Positions 1-8,319 are shown, numbered from the stretch's first letter. The stretch is 44,516 bases of DNA from Bradyrhizobium manausense (GCF_001440035.1 NZ_LJYG01000105.1:42846-87361); one strand, 5' to 3'. The notes: generated by a model not told the origin, from the sequence alone. Numbers and translations are program-made.

Positions 1-1222
1 GGTGCATCACCACGAACTTCGGATCGATCCCGGCAGCGCCCGCCGCGATCGCGCCGGAGCGCGTCGCGAACTGATTGCCGGAATAGATGTGCAGGATGTC
101 GCCCTTGAACTCCGCGGTGGCGTTCATCGGCTCCATCGGCGCGTGGATGTTGATGCTGGTGGTGTACTCCGCCTCCAGCACCTTGGCCGCCGAGCCGAGC
201 GCGGCTGCGACGTCGCCGTCCTTGACGAAGAACTGGCCGGAATCGTCGAGCCCCTGAAGCCGCTTGGCTTCGTCAAGCAACGACTGGCTCGACAGCTTTG
301 CGTTCGGACCGCCGTCATAGCTGATCTTCAGCGCCGCCGCGGCCTTCTTGGCGTTGGCATAGGTGCCGGCGACCGCGACCACCCAGCCCGTCGTCGTCTG
401 GGTCTTGTCGTCGAGGATGACGGCCTTGATGAAGCCCGGCACGGACTTCGCGGCGGAGTCGTCGACCGATTTCACCGTGGCACCGTAGCGCACCGGCGGC
501 GTGACGATCGCGCCATAGGCCATGCCCGGAATCATCACGTCGATGCCGTATTTGGCGGTGCCGTTGGTCTTGGAGGGAATGTCGATCTGCGGCACCGACA
601 CGCCGATCATGGTGTATTGATCAGGTGTCTTCAGCTTGATCGCCTTCAGCTCGTCGGGCGTGAAGGTCTTCGTTGCCTTGCCGCTCTTGACGATGTCGGC
701 GAAGGACATCTGCTTCTTCGACTTCGCGTGCGAGATCATGGAATCGCGCACCGTGAGCTCAGAAGCCGGCACGCCCATGGCCGCGGCCGCGCCTTCCGTC
801 AGCGCCATGCGCCCGGCGGCGCCCGCCCGGCTCATCGCGTCGAAGTTCATCATGGTCGACCAGCTGCCGCCGGTGATTTGCGCACCGAGCACCGGATCGT
901 TGAACTTCGGATCGTTGGAGGCGAGATTGACCCGCATGTCGCTCCACTTCGCACCCAACTCTTCGCAGACGATCTGCGCCATGGTGGAGGCGATGTGCTG
1001 GCCCATGTCGGCCTTGCCGCAGGTCACGGTGACCAAGCCATCCGGCGAGATCGAATACCAGACGCTCGGCTCGAAATTGGCGGGCGCGGCAGCCAGCGCG
1101 TCGCCGATACCGGGCACGCCGGCATAGCCGAGCACGAGGCCGGTTGCGGCGGTGCCGACCAGGAAGGAGCGGCGGCTGAGATCCGATGTCTCTGGTGTGA
1201 TGGTCTTCACGTGCTTGTTCAT
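1..1222 (-). CDS. Xanthine dehydrogenase-family molybdopterin-binding subunit (3' end missing)
   Basis: Large catalytic subunit of a two-subunit molybdenum hydroxylase of the isoquinoline 1-oxidoreductase (IorB-like) type, which oxidises an aldehyde or N-heterocycle with water as oxygen donor. The 407 visible residues are the N-terminal half of a family usually above 700 residues; the gene runs off the left edge. The N-terminus carries a twin-arginine signal ([13 protein letters not shown], residues about 16-28), so the enzyme is probably exported folded with its cofactor. Sequence typical of the family follows, such as GKADMGQH and GAQITGGSW. The ATG at 1222 overlaps the stop of the upstream 2Fe-2S subunit (ATGA), so the two are translationally coupled. 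The substrate cannot be read from sequence. Confidence 0.9.
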   Translation of the reverse strand, partial: MNKHVKTITPETSDLSRRSFLVGTAATGLVLGYAGVPGIGDALAAAPANFEPSVWYSISPDGLVTVTCGKADMGQHIASTMAQIVCEELGAKWSDMRVNLASNDPKFNDPVLGAQITGGSWSTMMNFDAMSRAGAAGRMALTEGAAAAMGVPASELTVRDSMISHAKSKKQMSFADIVKSGKATKTFTPDELKAIKLKTPDQYTMIGVSVPQIDIPSKTNGTAKYGIDVMIPGMAYGAIVTPPVRYGATVKSVDDSAAKSVPGFIKAVILDDKTQTTTGWVVAVAGTYANAKKAAAALKISYDGGPNAKLSSQSLLDEAKRLQGLDDSGQFFVKDGDVAAALGSAAKVLEAEYTTSINIHAPMEPMNATAEFKGDILHIYSGNQFATRSGAIAAGAAGIDPKFVVMH

Positions 1223-1710
1223 GTGGGCCTCCGCTCGTTGCCGGCGGCGGATGCAGTGCGCATCTCGGTGGCGGCGCGCATGATGGCCTTCTGGATCCGC
1301 GAATAGGTCATGCAACGGCAGAGATTGCCGTCCATATGCGCCACGACCTCTTCCTTGGTCGGATTGGAATTCTTCGCCAGCAGCGAAGCCGCCTGCATGA
1401 TCTGCCCCGACTGGCAGTAACCGCATTGCGGCACCTGCTCGGCGATCCATGCCTTCTGCAAGGGATGATCGCCCTTGGCGGACAGACCTTCGATGGTGGT
1501 GATCTTCTTGCCGGCGACATCGCCAACCATGGTCTGGCACGACCGCACGGCTTCGCCGTTGACGTGCACGGTGCAGGCACCGCACAGGCCGGCACCGCAG
1601 CCGAATTTCGTGCCGGTCATCTGCAATTGTTCGCGGATGGCCCAAAGGAGCGGCGTGTCGTTTGCCGCATCCACGGACATACTCCGCCCGTTGATCGTGA
1701 GCGTTGGCAT
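1219..1710 (-). CDS. (2Fe-2S)-binding small subunit of molybdenum hydroxylase
   Basis: Electron-transfer subunit (IorA/CoxS-like, 163 aa) that passes electrons from the molybdopterin subunit encoded just downstream. The N-terminal plant-type ferredoxin domain has Cys38, Cys43, Cys46 and Cys58 ([12 protein letters not shown]). The C-terminal helical domain has Cys96, Cys99 (QCGYC) and Cys131, Cys133 (LCRC). Together these bind two 2Fe-2S clusters, as is standard for the family. I chose the ATG at 1710 because it gives the usual N-terminus MPTLTINGR and has an AGGGGAAG ribosome site 8 bases upstream; an in-frame extension upstream to 1800 is unlike the family. It is first of a two-gene operon with a 4-base overlap. 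Confidence 0.93.
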   Translation of the reverse strand: MPTLTINGRSMSVDAANDTPLLWAIREQLQMTGTKFGCGAGLCGACTVHVNGEAVRSCQTMVGDVAGKKITTIEGLSAKGDHPLQKAWIAEQVPQCGYCQSGQIMQAASLLAKNSNPTKEEVVAHMDGNLCRCMTYSRIQKAIMRAATEMRTASAAGNERRPT

Positions 1711-2136
1711 AGGCGTCTTCCCCTGCCGGTGCATGAAGCCGCTTACGGCGGCAACTTGATCGACGGACGCCCACCGGGCTGGCCCCCGCCTTGCGCGCAA
1801 GAATGATCGCGTTCGTGGACGGAGGCAAATGCAATTTGGAATCGATCGAAACCAACCAGGCAGTCACGTGTTGTGCGTTGCGACAACGGCGCTGAAGTTA
1901 GCGGCTGGACGCAACAAGCGGCGCGCGAGGTGTACATGCATCGCGATCGCGACGGTTTCCGCGAAGTAACCTTGCGGGCTAGCATGCAGAGAACGAGACA
2001 GTGTCGTAGGGTGGGCAAAGCCAAGCGTGCCCACCATCCGTTGCAATCGGAGACAGGTGGCGGGCACGGCGCAAGTGCGCTTTTACCCACTCTACGATTC
2101 CGGGCTCGCGGACAAGGACAACAAAGGGCGGAAACA
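1711..2136. other. Divergent intergenic region
   Basis: This 426-base gap separates the divergently transcribed molybdenum hydroxylase operon and alpha/beta hydrolase gene. It must hold both promoters, but I could not identify convincing -35/-10 pairs. Its right half contains a Bradyrhizobium-type palindromic repeat (2005-2096). The weak ribosome site AAGGGCGG lies just before 2137. I see no gene here. Confidence 0.5.
2005..2096. repeat. Intergenic palindromic repeat, GTAGGGTGGGCAAA family, copy 1
   Basis: The left arm begins CGTAGGGTGGGCAAAG and the right arm ends TTTTACCCACTCTACG, an imperfect inverted repeat with internal GTGCCCACC. A longer copy with near-perfect arms lies at 11127-11255 between dnaN and recF. 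Palindromic intergenic elements of this sort occur in many copies in Bradyrhizobium genomes. They do not encode protein. Confidence 0.75.
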
Positions 2137-2901
2137 ATGCCAAGGATCGATCGGGACGGCGTCGGCATCTATTACGAAGTACATGGCGACGGGCCGCCGC
2201 TGCTGCTCACCCATGGCTATTCCTCGACCTCGGCGATGTGGCATGGCCAGGTCGAGGCGCTGGCGAAAGACCACAAGCTCGTGCTGTGGGACATGCGCGG
2301 TCACGGCCAGGCAGATTATCCTGACGATCCCAAGGCCTATAGCGAGGCGCTGACTGTCGGCGACATCGCTGCGATCCTCGATGTCGTCGGCGCCGAGTGC
2401 GCCATCATCGGCGGGTTGTCGCTCGGCGGCTACATGTCGCTTGCGTTCTATCGCGCCCATCCCACGCGCACGCGCGCGCTGCTGATCATCGACACCGGTC
2501 CGGGCTTCAAGAAAGACGACGCGCGCGAGGCCTGGAATGCACGGGCGCTCGCCACCGCCGACAAGCTCGACCAGGAAGGTCTCGCTGTGCTGAAAGCGGC
2601 AACCCGCGAACGCGCCACCGCCAGCCACCGCAACGCCAGAGGGCTGGCGCTCTCCGCGCGCGGCATGCTGACCCAGCGCGATGCCGCGGTGATGGAGCTG
2701 CTGCCCGACATCAAGGTGCCCTCACTGATCGTGGTCGGCGCCGATGACACGCCATTCCTGGCGGCCTCGGATTACATGGCGGCAAAAATCCCGGGCGCAC
2801 AAAAGGTCGTGATCCCCGCGGCCGGACACGCCGTCAACATCGATCAGCCCAAGGCTTTTGTTGACGCCGTGCTGCCTTTCCTGAAGAACTTGCCGGCATA
2901 G
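2137..2901 (+). CDS. Alpha/beta-fold hydrolase
   Basis: Cytoplasmic alpha/beta hydrolase of 254 aa, the normal length for the single-domain family. The nucleophile elbow is GGLSLGG with Ser95. The acid is Asp203 or Asp204 in VVGADD and the base is His231 in AAGHAVN. The oxyanion-hole region is LTHGYSS (residues 24-30). The start at 2137 gives MPRIDRDGVGIYYEVHG, a typical beginning, with AAGGGCGG just upstream; an in-frame extension reaches back through the palindromic repeat and is unlikely to be translated. The substrate is unknown: esterase, lactonase or C-C hydrolase are all possible. The small secreted protein gene follows after 23 bases. Confidence 0.88.
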   Translation: MPRIDRDGVGIYYEVHGDGPPLLLTHGYSSTSAMWHGQVEALAKDHKLVLWDMRGHGQADYPDDPKAYSEALTVGDIAAILDVVGAECAIIGGLSLGGYMSLAFYRAHPTRTRALLIIDTGPGFKKDDAREAWNARALATADKLDQEGLAVLKAATRERATASHRNARGLALSARGMLTQRDAAVMELLPDIKVPSLIVVGADDTPFLAASDYMAAKIPGAQKVVIPAAGHAVNIDQPKAFVDAVLPFLKNLPA

Positions 2902-2924
2902 ACGGCGAGAGGAGAATACGGGCG

Positions 2925-3266
2925 ATGAAGCGGGTCATCTTGGCGGCGGGCGCAGCGCTTCTCATCATGGCAGCATCCGTGCAGGCCGAGCCGCTCGGCA
3001 CCGTACCGCTGCGCCGTCCCTTCGTCGACACATTGTCGAACAACACGCCCCTGGCGTTCGGGATGGACGCAGATCAGACCGCGCATGCGCTCGGACAGCC
3101 CCTGCAATACGTCAAGGGACGGCCCGGCAACGAGATCTATCTGGCGCTTCGCGATCTCGGTGGCAGCGGACTGGTGCCGTCCCGTCATCGCCTGTTCCTG
3201 CAATTCCGTCATGGCCGGCTGGCAGGATGGAAAGAGGATTATGGCGACAACTGGATGTGGGAGTGA
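2925..3266 (+). CDS. Small exported protein of unknown function
   Basis: This 113-aa protein has a clear signal peptide (MKRVILAAGAALLIMAASVQA, cut after VQA near residue 21). A GAGAGGAGA ribosome site lies about 11 bases before the ATG. The mature part is about 90 residues, rich in Leu, Arg and Gly, and ends in DYGDNWMWE. I recognise no domain. It lies 23 bases after the alpha/beta hydrolase gene and is probably co-transcribed with it. Periplasmic location is inferred from the signal only. Confidence 0.75.
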   Translation: MKRVILAAGAALLIMAASVQAEPLGTVPLRRPFVDTLSNNTPLAFGMDADQTAHALGQPLQYVKGRPGNEIYLALRDLGGSGLVPSRHRLFLQFRHGRLAGWKEDYGDNWMWE

Positions 3267-3293
3267 GAGTGGTTGCCTGAAACAACTGAGATC

Positions 3294-3383
3294 GTAGCCC
3301 GGATGGAGCGGAGCGAAATCGGGACCGGCCTTGTCCCAGCGCAAGCCACTTCCCCGGATTGCGCTGCGCTCCATCCGGGCTAC
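3294..3383. repeat. Intergenic palindromic repeat, GTAGCCCGGATGGAGCG family
   Basis: Perfect 17-base inverted arms lie at 3294-3310 (GTAGCCCGGATGGAGCG) and 3367-3383, with internal partial copies (AAATCGGG, CCCCGGATTGCGCTG). This family is widespread in rhizobial genomes. It could fold in RNA and may attenuate read-through between the small exported protein gene and the dienelactone hydrolase gene. Confidence 0.75.
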
Positions 3384-3435
3384 AGGTGACGGACGAGACG
3401 GCTGCGAAGCAACAACAAACAACAAGGATCATCCC

Positions 3436-4110
3436 GTGGGACAAGACATCAAACTGACGGCGTCGGACAATTTTCAGCTTGGCGCCTATCGCGCCGATCC
3501 CGCTGGCAGCCCGAAGGGCGCGGTGGTGGTGATCCAGGAGATTTTCGGCGTCAATCATCACATCCGCTCGGTCTGCGACCGTCTCGCCGGCGAGGGCTAT
3601 GTCGCGATCGCGCCGTCGATCTTCGACCGGACGTCGCCGGGCTTCCAGTCCGGCTATACGCCCGACGAGATCGCGGAAGCGCGAAAATTCGTCGCCAATC
3701 CGGATTGGGCGGCGATGCTGCGCGATACGCAAGCCGCGATCGACGCCGTGAAGGATGTCGGCCCGGTCGGCATCATCGGCTTTTGTCTTGGCGGCAGCAT
3801 CGCCTTTGTGGCTGCGACGCGGCTCAACGGCCTGAAGGCCGCGATCGGCTATTACGGCGGCGCCGTCGTGCGCTTTGCCGATGAGACGCCGAAGGTGCCG
3901 ACCCAGCTGCATTTCGGCGAGAAGGATGCCGGCATTCCGCTCACCGATGTCGAGACCGTCAAGGCCAAGCGGCCCGACGTCGAGGTCTTCATCTATCCTG
4001 GCGCCCAGCACGGCTTCCATTGCGACGAGCGGCCGAGCTACGACAAGACCAGCTCCGAGATCGCCTGGCCGCGCAGCATGGCGTTTTTCGCGAAGCACCT
4101 TGTGAAGTAG
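3436..4110 (+). CDS. Dienelactone hydrolase family protein
   Basis: Cytoplasmic hydrolase of the DLH family (224 aa), whose founder opens dienelactones in chloroaromatic degradation; many members act on other esters or lactones. The triad is visible: Cys117 in GFCLGGS, Asp164 in GEKDAGIP and His192 in QHGFHCDERP. The conserved Glu36 in QEIFGVN normally positions the Cys. I chose the GTG at 3436 because it gives the usual start MGQDIKLTASD and has an AAGGA site 8 bases before it; upstream in-frame codons run through the palindromic repeat. It converges with the polysaccharide export gene, with another repeat between them. Confidence 0.9.
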   Translation: MGQDIKLTASDNFQLGAYRADPAGSPKGAVVVIQEIFGVNHHIRSVCDRLAGEGYVAIAPSIFDRTSPGFQSGYTPDEIAEARKFVANPDWAAMLRDTQAAIDAVKDVGPVGIIGFCLGGSIAFVAATRLNGLKAAIGYYGGAVVRFADETPKVPTQLHFGEKDAGIPLTDVETVKAKRPDVEVFIYPGAQHGFHCDERPSYDKTSSEIAWPRSMAFFAKHLVK

Positions 4111-4127
4111 CGAACAACACCCTGGCC

Positions 4128-4228
4128 GTCATTCCGGGATGGTGCGTTAGCACCAGACCCGGAATCTCGAGATCCCGGGTTCGATGCTTCGCATCGCCCC
4201 GGGATGACGACGTACGCTGTACGTCGTC
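4128..4228. repeat. Intergenic repeat of the GTCATTCCGGG family plus a terminal hairpin
   Basis: Arms GTCATTCCGGG (4128) and CCCGGGATGAC (ending 4208) frame internal hairpins. A second perfect 10-base hairpin (GACGACGTAC, loop GCT, GTACGTCGTC, 4206-4228) overlaps the stop codon of the leftward gene. Both convergent genes end here, so the structure may act as a bidirectional transcription barrier, though neither side has a long T run. The same family recurs at 5068-5180. Confidence 0.65.
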
Positions 4229-5018
4229 AAAACCAGCGCTCGCCGACGAACACGGTGTCGCCGGGGCTGACGGGGGTGCCGAGCGGCACGACGGCGCGCA
4301 TGGCGCCGCCGGCTTCGGCGTGGGTCACGGTGACCATGTCGCGTTTGGCGCGCGGCGAGAAACCGCCGGCGATCGCGACGGCGCTCTCGACCGTCATGTT
4401 GGGCACGTAGGGATATTGGCCGGGCGCTGCGACTTCGCCGAGGATGAAGAACGGGCGGTAGGACTCGATCTCCACAGCAACCGAGGGCTCGCGAATATAG
4501 CCGTTGCGCAGCCGCGCGCCGATCTCGCCGGCAAGGCCTGCCGTGGTGCGGCCACGCGCCGGCACCGCACCGATCAGCGGCATGGTGATGGAGCCGCCGG
4601 CATCGATGGCGTAGCTGTTGGTGAGACCTTCCTGGCCGTAGACCACGACACGCAGCTTGTCGCCGGCATCGAGGTGATAGGAGGTGTCATAGCGGATCGG
4701 GGCAGCCATCACCGGTTCGCCATAGGCGACCGGCAGGGGTGCGGACATCGAGGCAAAGGAATTCGTGAGCGCATCGATGGCGCCGCCGCCGCTGTTGGCA
4801 ACGGCGACCGGATGTGGCGCGCTGTAGGGCGAGCCATAGGCCATGGTGTCGAGATCGGGGCGAGGCTGCACGTAAGCGACCGGACCTGTGGTCTGCATGC
4901 AGCCGCCCAGGGTCAGCGCGGCGGACGCTGCCAAGGACACTGTCAGGATCGACCATCGAAACGCGCGCAGAACCCGCACCAGACCATCCCTGAAAACGAG
5001 ACAGGTCCAGTGATGCAC
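4227..5018 (-). CDS. Polysaccharide biosynthesis/export family lipoprotein (Wza/GumB-like)
   Basis: Predicted outer-membrane or periplasmic export factor of 263 aa. A signal segment (about residues 22-40) ends in the lipobox LGGC with Cys40. The polysaccharide-export domain starts near YHLDAGDKLRVVVYGQEG and continues through GGSITMPLIGAV and GEIGARLRNGYI. A beta-grasp (SLBB-like) segment follows, FILGEVAAPGQYPYVPNMTV, ending DTVFVGERWF. Such proteins form the outer-membrane exit for capsule or exopolysaccharide together with a tyrosine autokinase. No polysaccharide genes are adjacent, so it is an orphan here. The stretch between the lipobox and the domain is low-complexity and may be a linker. 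Confidence 0.85.
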   Translation of the reverse strand: MHHWTCLVFRDGLVRVLRAFRWSILTVSLAASAALTLGGCMQTTGPVAYVQPRPDLDTMAYGSPYSAPHPVAVANSGGGAIDALTNSFASMSAPLPVAYGEPVMAAPIRYDTSYHLDAGDKLRVVVYGQEGLTNSYAIDAGGSITMPLIGAVPARGRTTAGLAGEIGARLRNGYIREPSVAVEIESYRPFFILGEVAAPGQYPYVPNMTVESAVAIAGGFSPRAKRDMVTVTHAEAGGAMRAVVPLGTPVSPGDTVFVGERWF

Positions 5019-5067
5019 CCGGTATGGTTAACAAAGCGTTGAGGGCCCGTGGCGCCAGCGACTTGGT

Positions 5068-5180
5068 GTCATTCCGGGGCGACGCGTCAGCGTCGAACTA
5101 TGGTGCGCAATTGCGCACCTGAGAACTCGCGCTACAATTTCTGGATTCCGGGGTCGCGCTTGCGCGCGCCCCGGAATGAC
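5068..5180. repeat. Intergenic palindromic repeat, GTCATTCCGGGGCG family
   Basis: Perfect 14-base inverted arms lie at 5068-5081 (GTCATTCCGGGGCG) and 5167-5180, with inner hairpins such as GGTGCGCAATTGCGCACC. It sits between msrA and the polysaccharide export gene, which both run leftward. It is the better-preserved of two copies here (the other is at 4128). Confidence 0.75.
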
Positions 5181-5191
5181 AGGGTGGAAGC

Positions 5192-5848
5192 CTACGCACT
5201 CACGCCAACACCGATCGGACACGACACGCCGGTGCCGCCGAGGCCGCAATAGCCGGCGGGGTTCTTTGCCAGATATTGCTGATGATAATCCTCGGCAAAG
5301 TAGAACGGACCCGCAGGCGCGATCTCGGTGGTGATGGCTCCCAAGCCCTTTGCCTTGAGCGCCTTCTGATAGAGCGCCTTGGACTCCTCGGCGGCCTTCT
5401 TCTGCGCATCGGAATACGTATAGATCGCACTCCGATATTGTGTGCCGACATCGTTGCCCTGGCGCATGCCCTGCGTCGGGTTGTGGTTCTCCCAGAACGT
5501 CTTCAAGAGCTTCTCGTAAGAGATCTTCTTGGGATCGAACACGACCAGCACCACTTCGGTGTGGCCGGTGCGGCCCGAGCAGGTCTCTTCATAGGTCGGG
5601 TTCGGCGTGTGACCGCCGGCATAGCCGACAGCGGTCGTATAGATGCCCTCGCCAAGCTCCCAGAATTTGCGTTCGGCGCCCCAGAAGCAGCCGAGCCCGA
5701 ACACGGCCTGCTCGAGGCCATCAGGATAGGGCGGCTTCAGTTTGCTGCCATTGACGAAATGGATGCTCGCGGTGGGAATGGCCTGCGCACGGCCGGGCAG
5801 CGCCTCAGCGGCATCAGGCAATGCGGTGGACTTGCGCATGAACAGCAT
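5192..5848 (-). CDS. msrA: Peptide-methionine (S)-S-oxide reductase
   Basis: Repairs the S-diastereomer of methionine sulfoxide in proteins and free Met, using thioredoxin as reductant. The protein has 218 aa. The catalytic motif [10 protein letters not shown] has Cys54, and the family sequences [28 protein letters not shown] and AEDYHQQYL follow in order. Resolving cysteines lie in the C-terminal [16 protein letters not shown] chose the ATG at 5848 ([12 protein letters not shown]) because it has a GGAG about 9 bases upstream; a longer in-frame reading to 5941 has no family similarity. It has no adjacent msrB. It is probably monocistronic. Confidence 0.96.
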   Translation of the reverse strand: MLFMRKSTALPDAAEALPGRAQAIPTASIHFVNGSKLKPPYPDGLEQAVFGLGCFWGAERKFWELGEGIYTTAVGYAGGHTPNPTYEETCSGRTGHTEVVLVVFDPKKISYEKLLKTFWENHNPTQGMRQGNDVGTQYRSAIYTYSDAQKKAAEESKALYQKALKAKGLGAITTEIAPAGPFYFAEDYHQQYLAKNPAGYCGLGGTGVSCPIGVGVSA

Positions 5849-5983
5849 GATGGAATCTCCGAGAAACGAGCTGGCGCGCGCATCAGCCAGGTGCTCAGGC
5901 GGCGGGCTCGCGATTGCGTGGGAATATAGGTCTTTACGCAAGCAGCCGCAGGCTTGTTACGCCGCCCCTCGTTGCGAGCTCGT

Positions 5984-6036
5984 CCGGCGGGAATTGAAAG
6001 ATCAATCCCGGCGGGAATTGATGCTCAATCCCGGGA
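5984..6036. repeat. Two tandem 24-base units with internal dyads
   Basis: The unit CCGGCGGGAATTGA plus about 10 bases containing TCAATC is present twice, starting at 5984 and 6008. Each unit pairs GGGAATTGA with a downstream TCAATCCC. The copies lie just past the stop of the small membrane-protein gene on the minus strand and upstream of msrA, so they could form a terminator-like hairpin; there is no clear T run. Confidence 0.5.
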
Positions 6037-6342
6037 ATAGCCGATCAGCGGCTTGCGCGGGCGGAACAGGATCATCAGGAGGATGCCGAGCAGGCCGAGC
6101 ACGGCGAAAACCGGCTGGTCCAGCACCAGGCGGATCACCGAGGTCCAGAGCCAGGGCGCCTTGGCCTCGACCCAGGTCCGGAAGGCGGACTGGCTGGCCT
6201 GGTTGATGTCGTTCCAGAACTGGCCGAACCGGGTGAAGCGGAGGGTCTGGTCGGCCACCCAGCGGGCGCCGTCATAGACCATGAAGAAGAACCCGCCGGC
6301 CAGCAGCAGCAAGCCAATCAGTCGGAAAAAGCCGCGGATCAT
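6025..6342 (-). CDS. Small two-helix membrane protein of unknown function
   Basis: This 105-aa protein has two hydrophobic segments: residues about 4-23 (FFRLIGLLLLAGGFFFMVYD) and about 76-93 (QPVFAVLGLLGILLMILF). Between them is an amphipathic loop (FGQFWNDINQASQSAFRTW). The C-terminus is basic then polar (RPRKPLIGYSRD). I recognise no named family, though its appearance fits conserved rhizobial inner-membrane proteins. It is divergent from the rpsT promoter. Function is unknown. Confidence 0.7.
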   Translation of the reverse strand: MIRGFFRLIGLLLLAGGFFFMVYDGARWVADQTLRFTRFGQFWNDINQASQSAFRTWVEAKAPWLWTSVIRLVLDQPVFAVLGLLGILLMILFRPRKPLIGYSRD

Positions 6343-6487
6343 ACCCCACCCAATATGGTCGCCCGATCGGACGACGGCGATAAACGCCGTCAGCCAATAG
6401 CCAAGAGACGGCAGAAATTCAACCTCATCAGAGCGTTACGGACCCTTTTGGCACGCCTGGAAGCCTGCTTTTCCAGCCCCTAAAGCG

Positions 6488-6516
6488 TTGACGGTGCCAA
6501 AGACCCCCTCTATAAG
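6488..6516 (+). promoter_or_regulatory. Sigma-70-type promoter of rpsT
   Basis: TTGACG at 6488-6493, a 17-base spacer, then TATAAG at 6511-6516 is a near-consensus housekeeping promoter. It would give a leader of roughly 205 bases before rpsT. The leader (about 6523-6731) shows no convincing gene. A long 5' UTR suits post-transcriptional control of S20 synthesis, as known for E. coli rpsT, but no specific element is visible. Confidence 0.7.
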
Positions 6517-6731
6517 GGCGCCAACTGGCGGTGGGCGCAATCCTGCCGCCGCTGTTCTTTGAGCAGTTGCAGGCTCTTTTGGGGCCGCAGAGATGACCGC
6601 AAGGCTCATCGCTCATGTTCCGGGAACGGCCCAGCAACCGCACACCCTAAATCCGAGCGTCGATTCCGCGGTCAAGCTGCCGGCGCTACCCGACCAAGAC
6701 GCGACCGGTACCCGCAAAGGACATTGAGACC

Positions 6732-6998
6732 ATGGCCAACACCACCTCCGCCAAGAAAGCGACGCGCAAGATCGCCCGTCGCACTGCCGTCAACAAGTCG
6801 CGCCGCACCCAGATGCGCGGCGCCGTGCGTACCGTCGAAGAAGCCATCAAGAGCGGCGACCGCGCCGCCGCTGCGAAGGCGCTGGCCGCTGCCGAGCCCG
6901 CGCTGATGCGCGCCGCCCAGCGCAACATCATTCACAAGAACAACGCCAGCCGCAAAGTCTCGCGCCTCACCGCGCAGATCGCCAAGCTCGCCAAGTAA
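6732..6998 (+). CDS. rpsT: 30S ribosomal protein S20
   Basis: Primary 16S rRNA-binding protein of the small subunit (88 aa, normal length). The sequence is highly basic and Ala-rich, beginning [18 protein letters not shown] and containing [19 protein letters not shown] and [16 protein letters not shown], typical of S20. The start is fixed by the family N-terminus. It is followed by a classic intrinsic terminator and upstream of dnaA, an arrangement seen in related Rhizobiales, so it is monocistronic. Confidence 0.97.
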   Translation: MANTTSAKKATRKIARRTAVNKSRRTQMRGAVRTVEEAIKSGDRAAAAKALAAAEPALMRAAQRNIIHKNNASRKVSRLTAQIAKLAK

Positions 6999-7103
6999 GC
7001 TCGCGAAGCAAGGTCGCGAAATGATCCTCGCGAAGTAGATTTGTTCGCGCCAGGCCAATCGCGTCATTCGATTGGTTGAAGCAGATATCGCAAGTCTCGA
7101 TCA

Positions 7104-7128
7104 GCCCGGCTTTCGCGCCGGGCTTTTT
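7104..7128 (+). terminator. Intrinsic terminator of rpsT
   Basis: Perfect 7-base stem GCCCGGC (7104-7110) and GCCGGGC (7117-7123), loop TTTCGC, followed directly by TTTTT (7124-7128). It lies about 105 bases after the rpsT stop. Confidence 0.85.
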
Positions 7129-7545
7129 GCTGCCTGTTACAATTCACCCTTGCAGTCTTTGCGCGACCGATCTTGCGTTGGAAGAGTATCATCGGCTTCG
7201 CTATGCCGCGCCCGTAGTTTTACCTGCCAGTGGTTTTACCTGCCGTTGTTTTGCAACAGCTGAAACCTTTGATTGCGCTGCGCTGCGGTGCGAAAAACCA
7301 CTGCGGCGCGGGCCTAAATTGAATTCGCGCGAAGCAAGGTTCTGCACACCGTAGTTTCACCGGAACCTGTTTTCTGCTCGGGTTACCCTGTGAAACGAGA
7401 CTCAAAAAACGGTGTCTCGCTAATCACTTATCGACATAGCGGCGACAAGCATTTGGAAAATTCGCTTGCACGTCGCGCGCGTGACGATTTTGTAAAAATT
7501 TTTTGGCGGCGGCGGCGTCGCTGTCACATGACACGCGCGATTTTC

Positions 7546-7660
7546 GAATCTGTGCACGAATCCAAAAACTTGGTCTCAAGGCTGTGAACAACTCGTGCGC
7601 GGCGTTAACGCTGGTCAAGTTTTTTGATGCCTCGAGTGTGAATCAATTTCGTTGCGAGTC
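7546..7660 (+). promoter_or_regulatory. Cluster of GANTC (CcrM-type) methylation sites upstream of dnaA
   Basis: Four GANTC sites lie in 115 bases: 7546-7550, 7558-7562, 7640-7644 and 7656-7660, with a fifth at 7399-7403. Chance expectation is roughly one per 256 bases. In Caulobacter, CcrM methylation of a GANTC in the dnaA promoter couples dnaA transcription to replication. The last site here overlaps the proposed -35 (7652-7657). The sites are seen directly; their use is inferred. Confidence 0.45.
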
Positions 7661-8036
7661 TTTCCGCTTAGTGTATTCCTTAAGTCGTTCGCGGCGCCCA
7701 CGATCTTCAGACCAGCGCGGTTTAAGAACGAGGCGAGCGTGCAAATCGGCGGCGGTGTGCACGTAGGCGACGCTCCAACAAGCGATAGTCGGATAAACCC
7801 GTAGCAATATGGGAACGGTAGCTCTTTGTCTTGACCTCTCCAAGCGAGATCTTTTCGATCCCGCACATGTGCAAGATCACACGAGAGGCATCTTGAGACT
7901 ACCCCGACACGCATGATGGCGTGGCCGAACGGACGACACGAGCAGACGGGCTGGACATCCGCGAGTTGAGTACAGCGCGGAGGTTCTTTTACGCAGGACC
8001 TTGCCGTGAGCGATCACGGCAGGACGGGGAGGTATC

Positions 8037-8150
8037 ATGGCCTACGGATTCAACGCGGTATTGACTTTCGCTTCATCGTCCAACGATGCCGTTTCCAATC
8101 CGTCCTCCGACCACCCTCCCATTTGCGACGACGCGTCGAGTACGCGCTGA
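8037..8150 (+). CDS. Possible 37-residue leader peptide in the dnaA 5' region
   Basis: A 37-codon frame (MAYGFNAVLTFASSSNDAV...) starts at an ATG preceded by the strong ribosome site GGGGAGG about 5 bases upstream. A hairpin with a 10-base stem including one G-T pair (about 8000-8023; core GCCGTGA-GCGA-TCACGGC) lies immediately before that site. The frame is Ser-rich with no recognised family. Strength of the site and placement argue for translation, but there is no homology support that I can see. It ends 168 bases before dnaA. Confidence 0.3.
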   Translation: MAYGFNAVLTFASSSNDAVSNPSSDHPPICDDASSTR

Positions 8151-8271
8151 CCTCGCGAACCCTCCATCTCCGACATCGCTGGTCTGACCCGCGGCGCTTC
8201 CGCCGAAGGGTCGAGCTATGCCCGAATGATGGACTCGCTTGAGGTCGCGCCCTGCATGGCAGGAACTCTGC

Positions 8272-8319
8272 ATGGCGCTCACCACGCAACCTTATCTCTC
8301 AAGAAAAGTTTTCAAATGA
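8272..8319 (+). CDS. Possible 15-residue uORF overlapping the dnaA start
   Basis: A 15-codon frame ([15 protein letters not shown]) ends in a TGA at 8317-8319 that overlaps the tandem dnaA start codons ATGATG (8316-8321). This is the geometry of termination-reinitiation coupling. It has no strong ribosome site of its own, only AGGAACTC about 10 bases upstream. It may be chance. See the finding on dnaA translation. Confidence 0.25.
   Translation: MALTTQPYLSRKVFK

Larger units (their letters stand above)
7129..8318 (+). promoter_or_regulatory. Long dnaA upstream region
   Basis: About 1.2 kb separates the rpsT terminator from dnaA. I see no long gene in it. It contains one near-consensus DnaA box (TTATCGACA, 7428-7436, one mismatch), one weak box on the other strand (TGTGAACAA, 7583-7591), an A/T-rich tract (TTTTGTAAAAATTTTTTGG near 7489), a dyad TGTCA-CA-TGACA (7522-7533), a GANTC cluster, a possible promoter (TTGCGA 7652-7657, 16 bases, TATTCC 7674-7679), a strong 10-base hairpin near 8000-8023 and two small reading frames. 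Two weak DnaA boxes are too few to call it a replication origin. Confidence 0.5.

Noticed and set aside
2..1306. Long plus-strand open frame over the molybdenum hydroxylase
   Set aside because: It is the antisense shadow of the real gene. The composition (His/Arg/Gly-rich) is typical of opposite-strand frames in high-GC DNA.
7400..7680. Possible replication origin upstream of dnaA
   Set aside because: Only one DnaA box with one mismatch and one with two are visible, and in several Rhizobiales the origin lies near hemE rather than dnaA. A GC-skew plot of the whole chromosome would decide.
7831..7859. TTGACC with a 17-base spacer upstream of dnaA
   Set aside because: The corresponding -10 (TTCGAT) is poor, so I did not call a promoter.
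8226..8318. N-terminal extension of DnaA in frame from 8226
   Set aside because: The extra residues do not resemble DnaA proteins, which begin at the [13 protein letters not shown] sequence. The open frame is probably chance.
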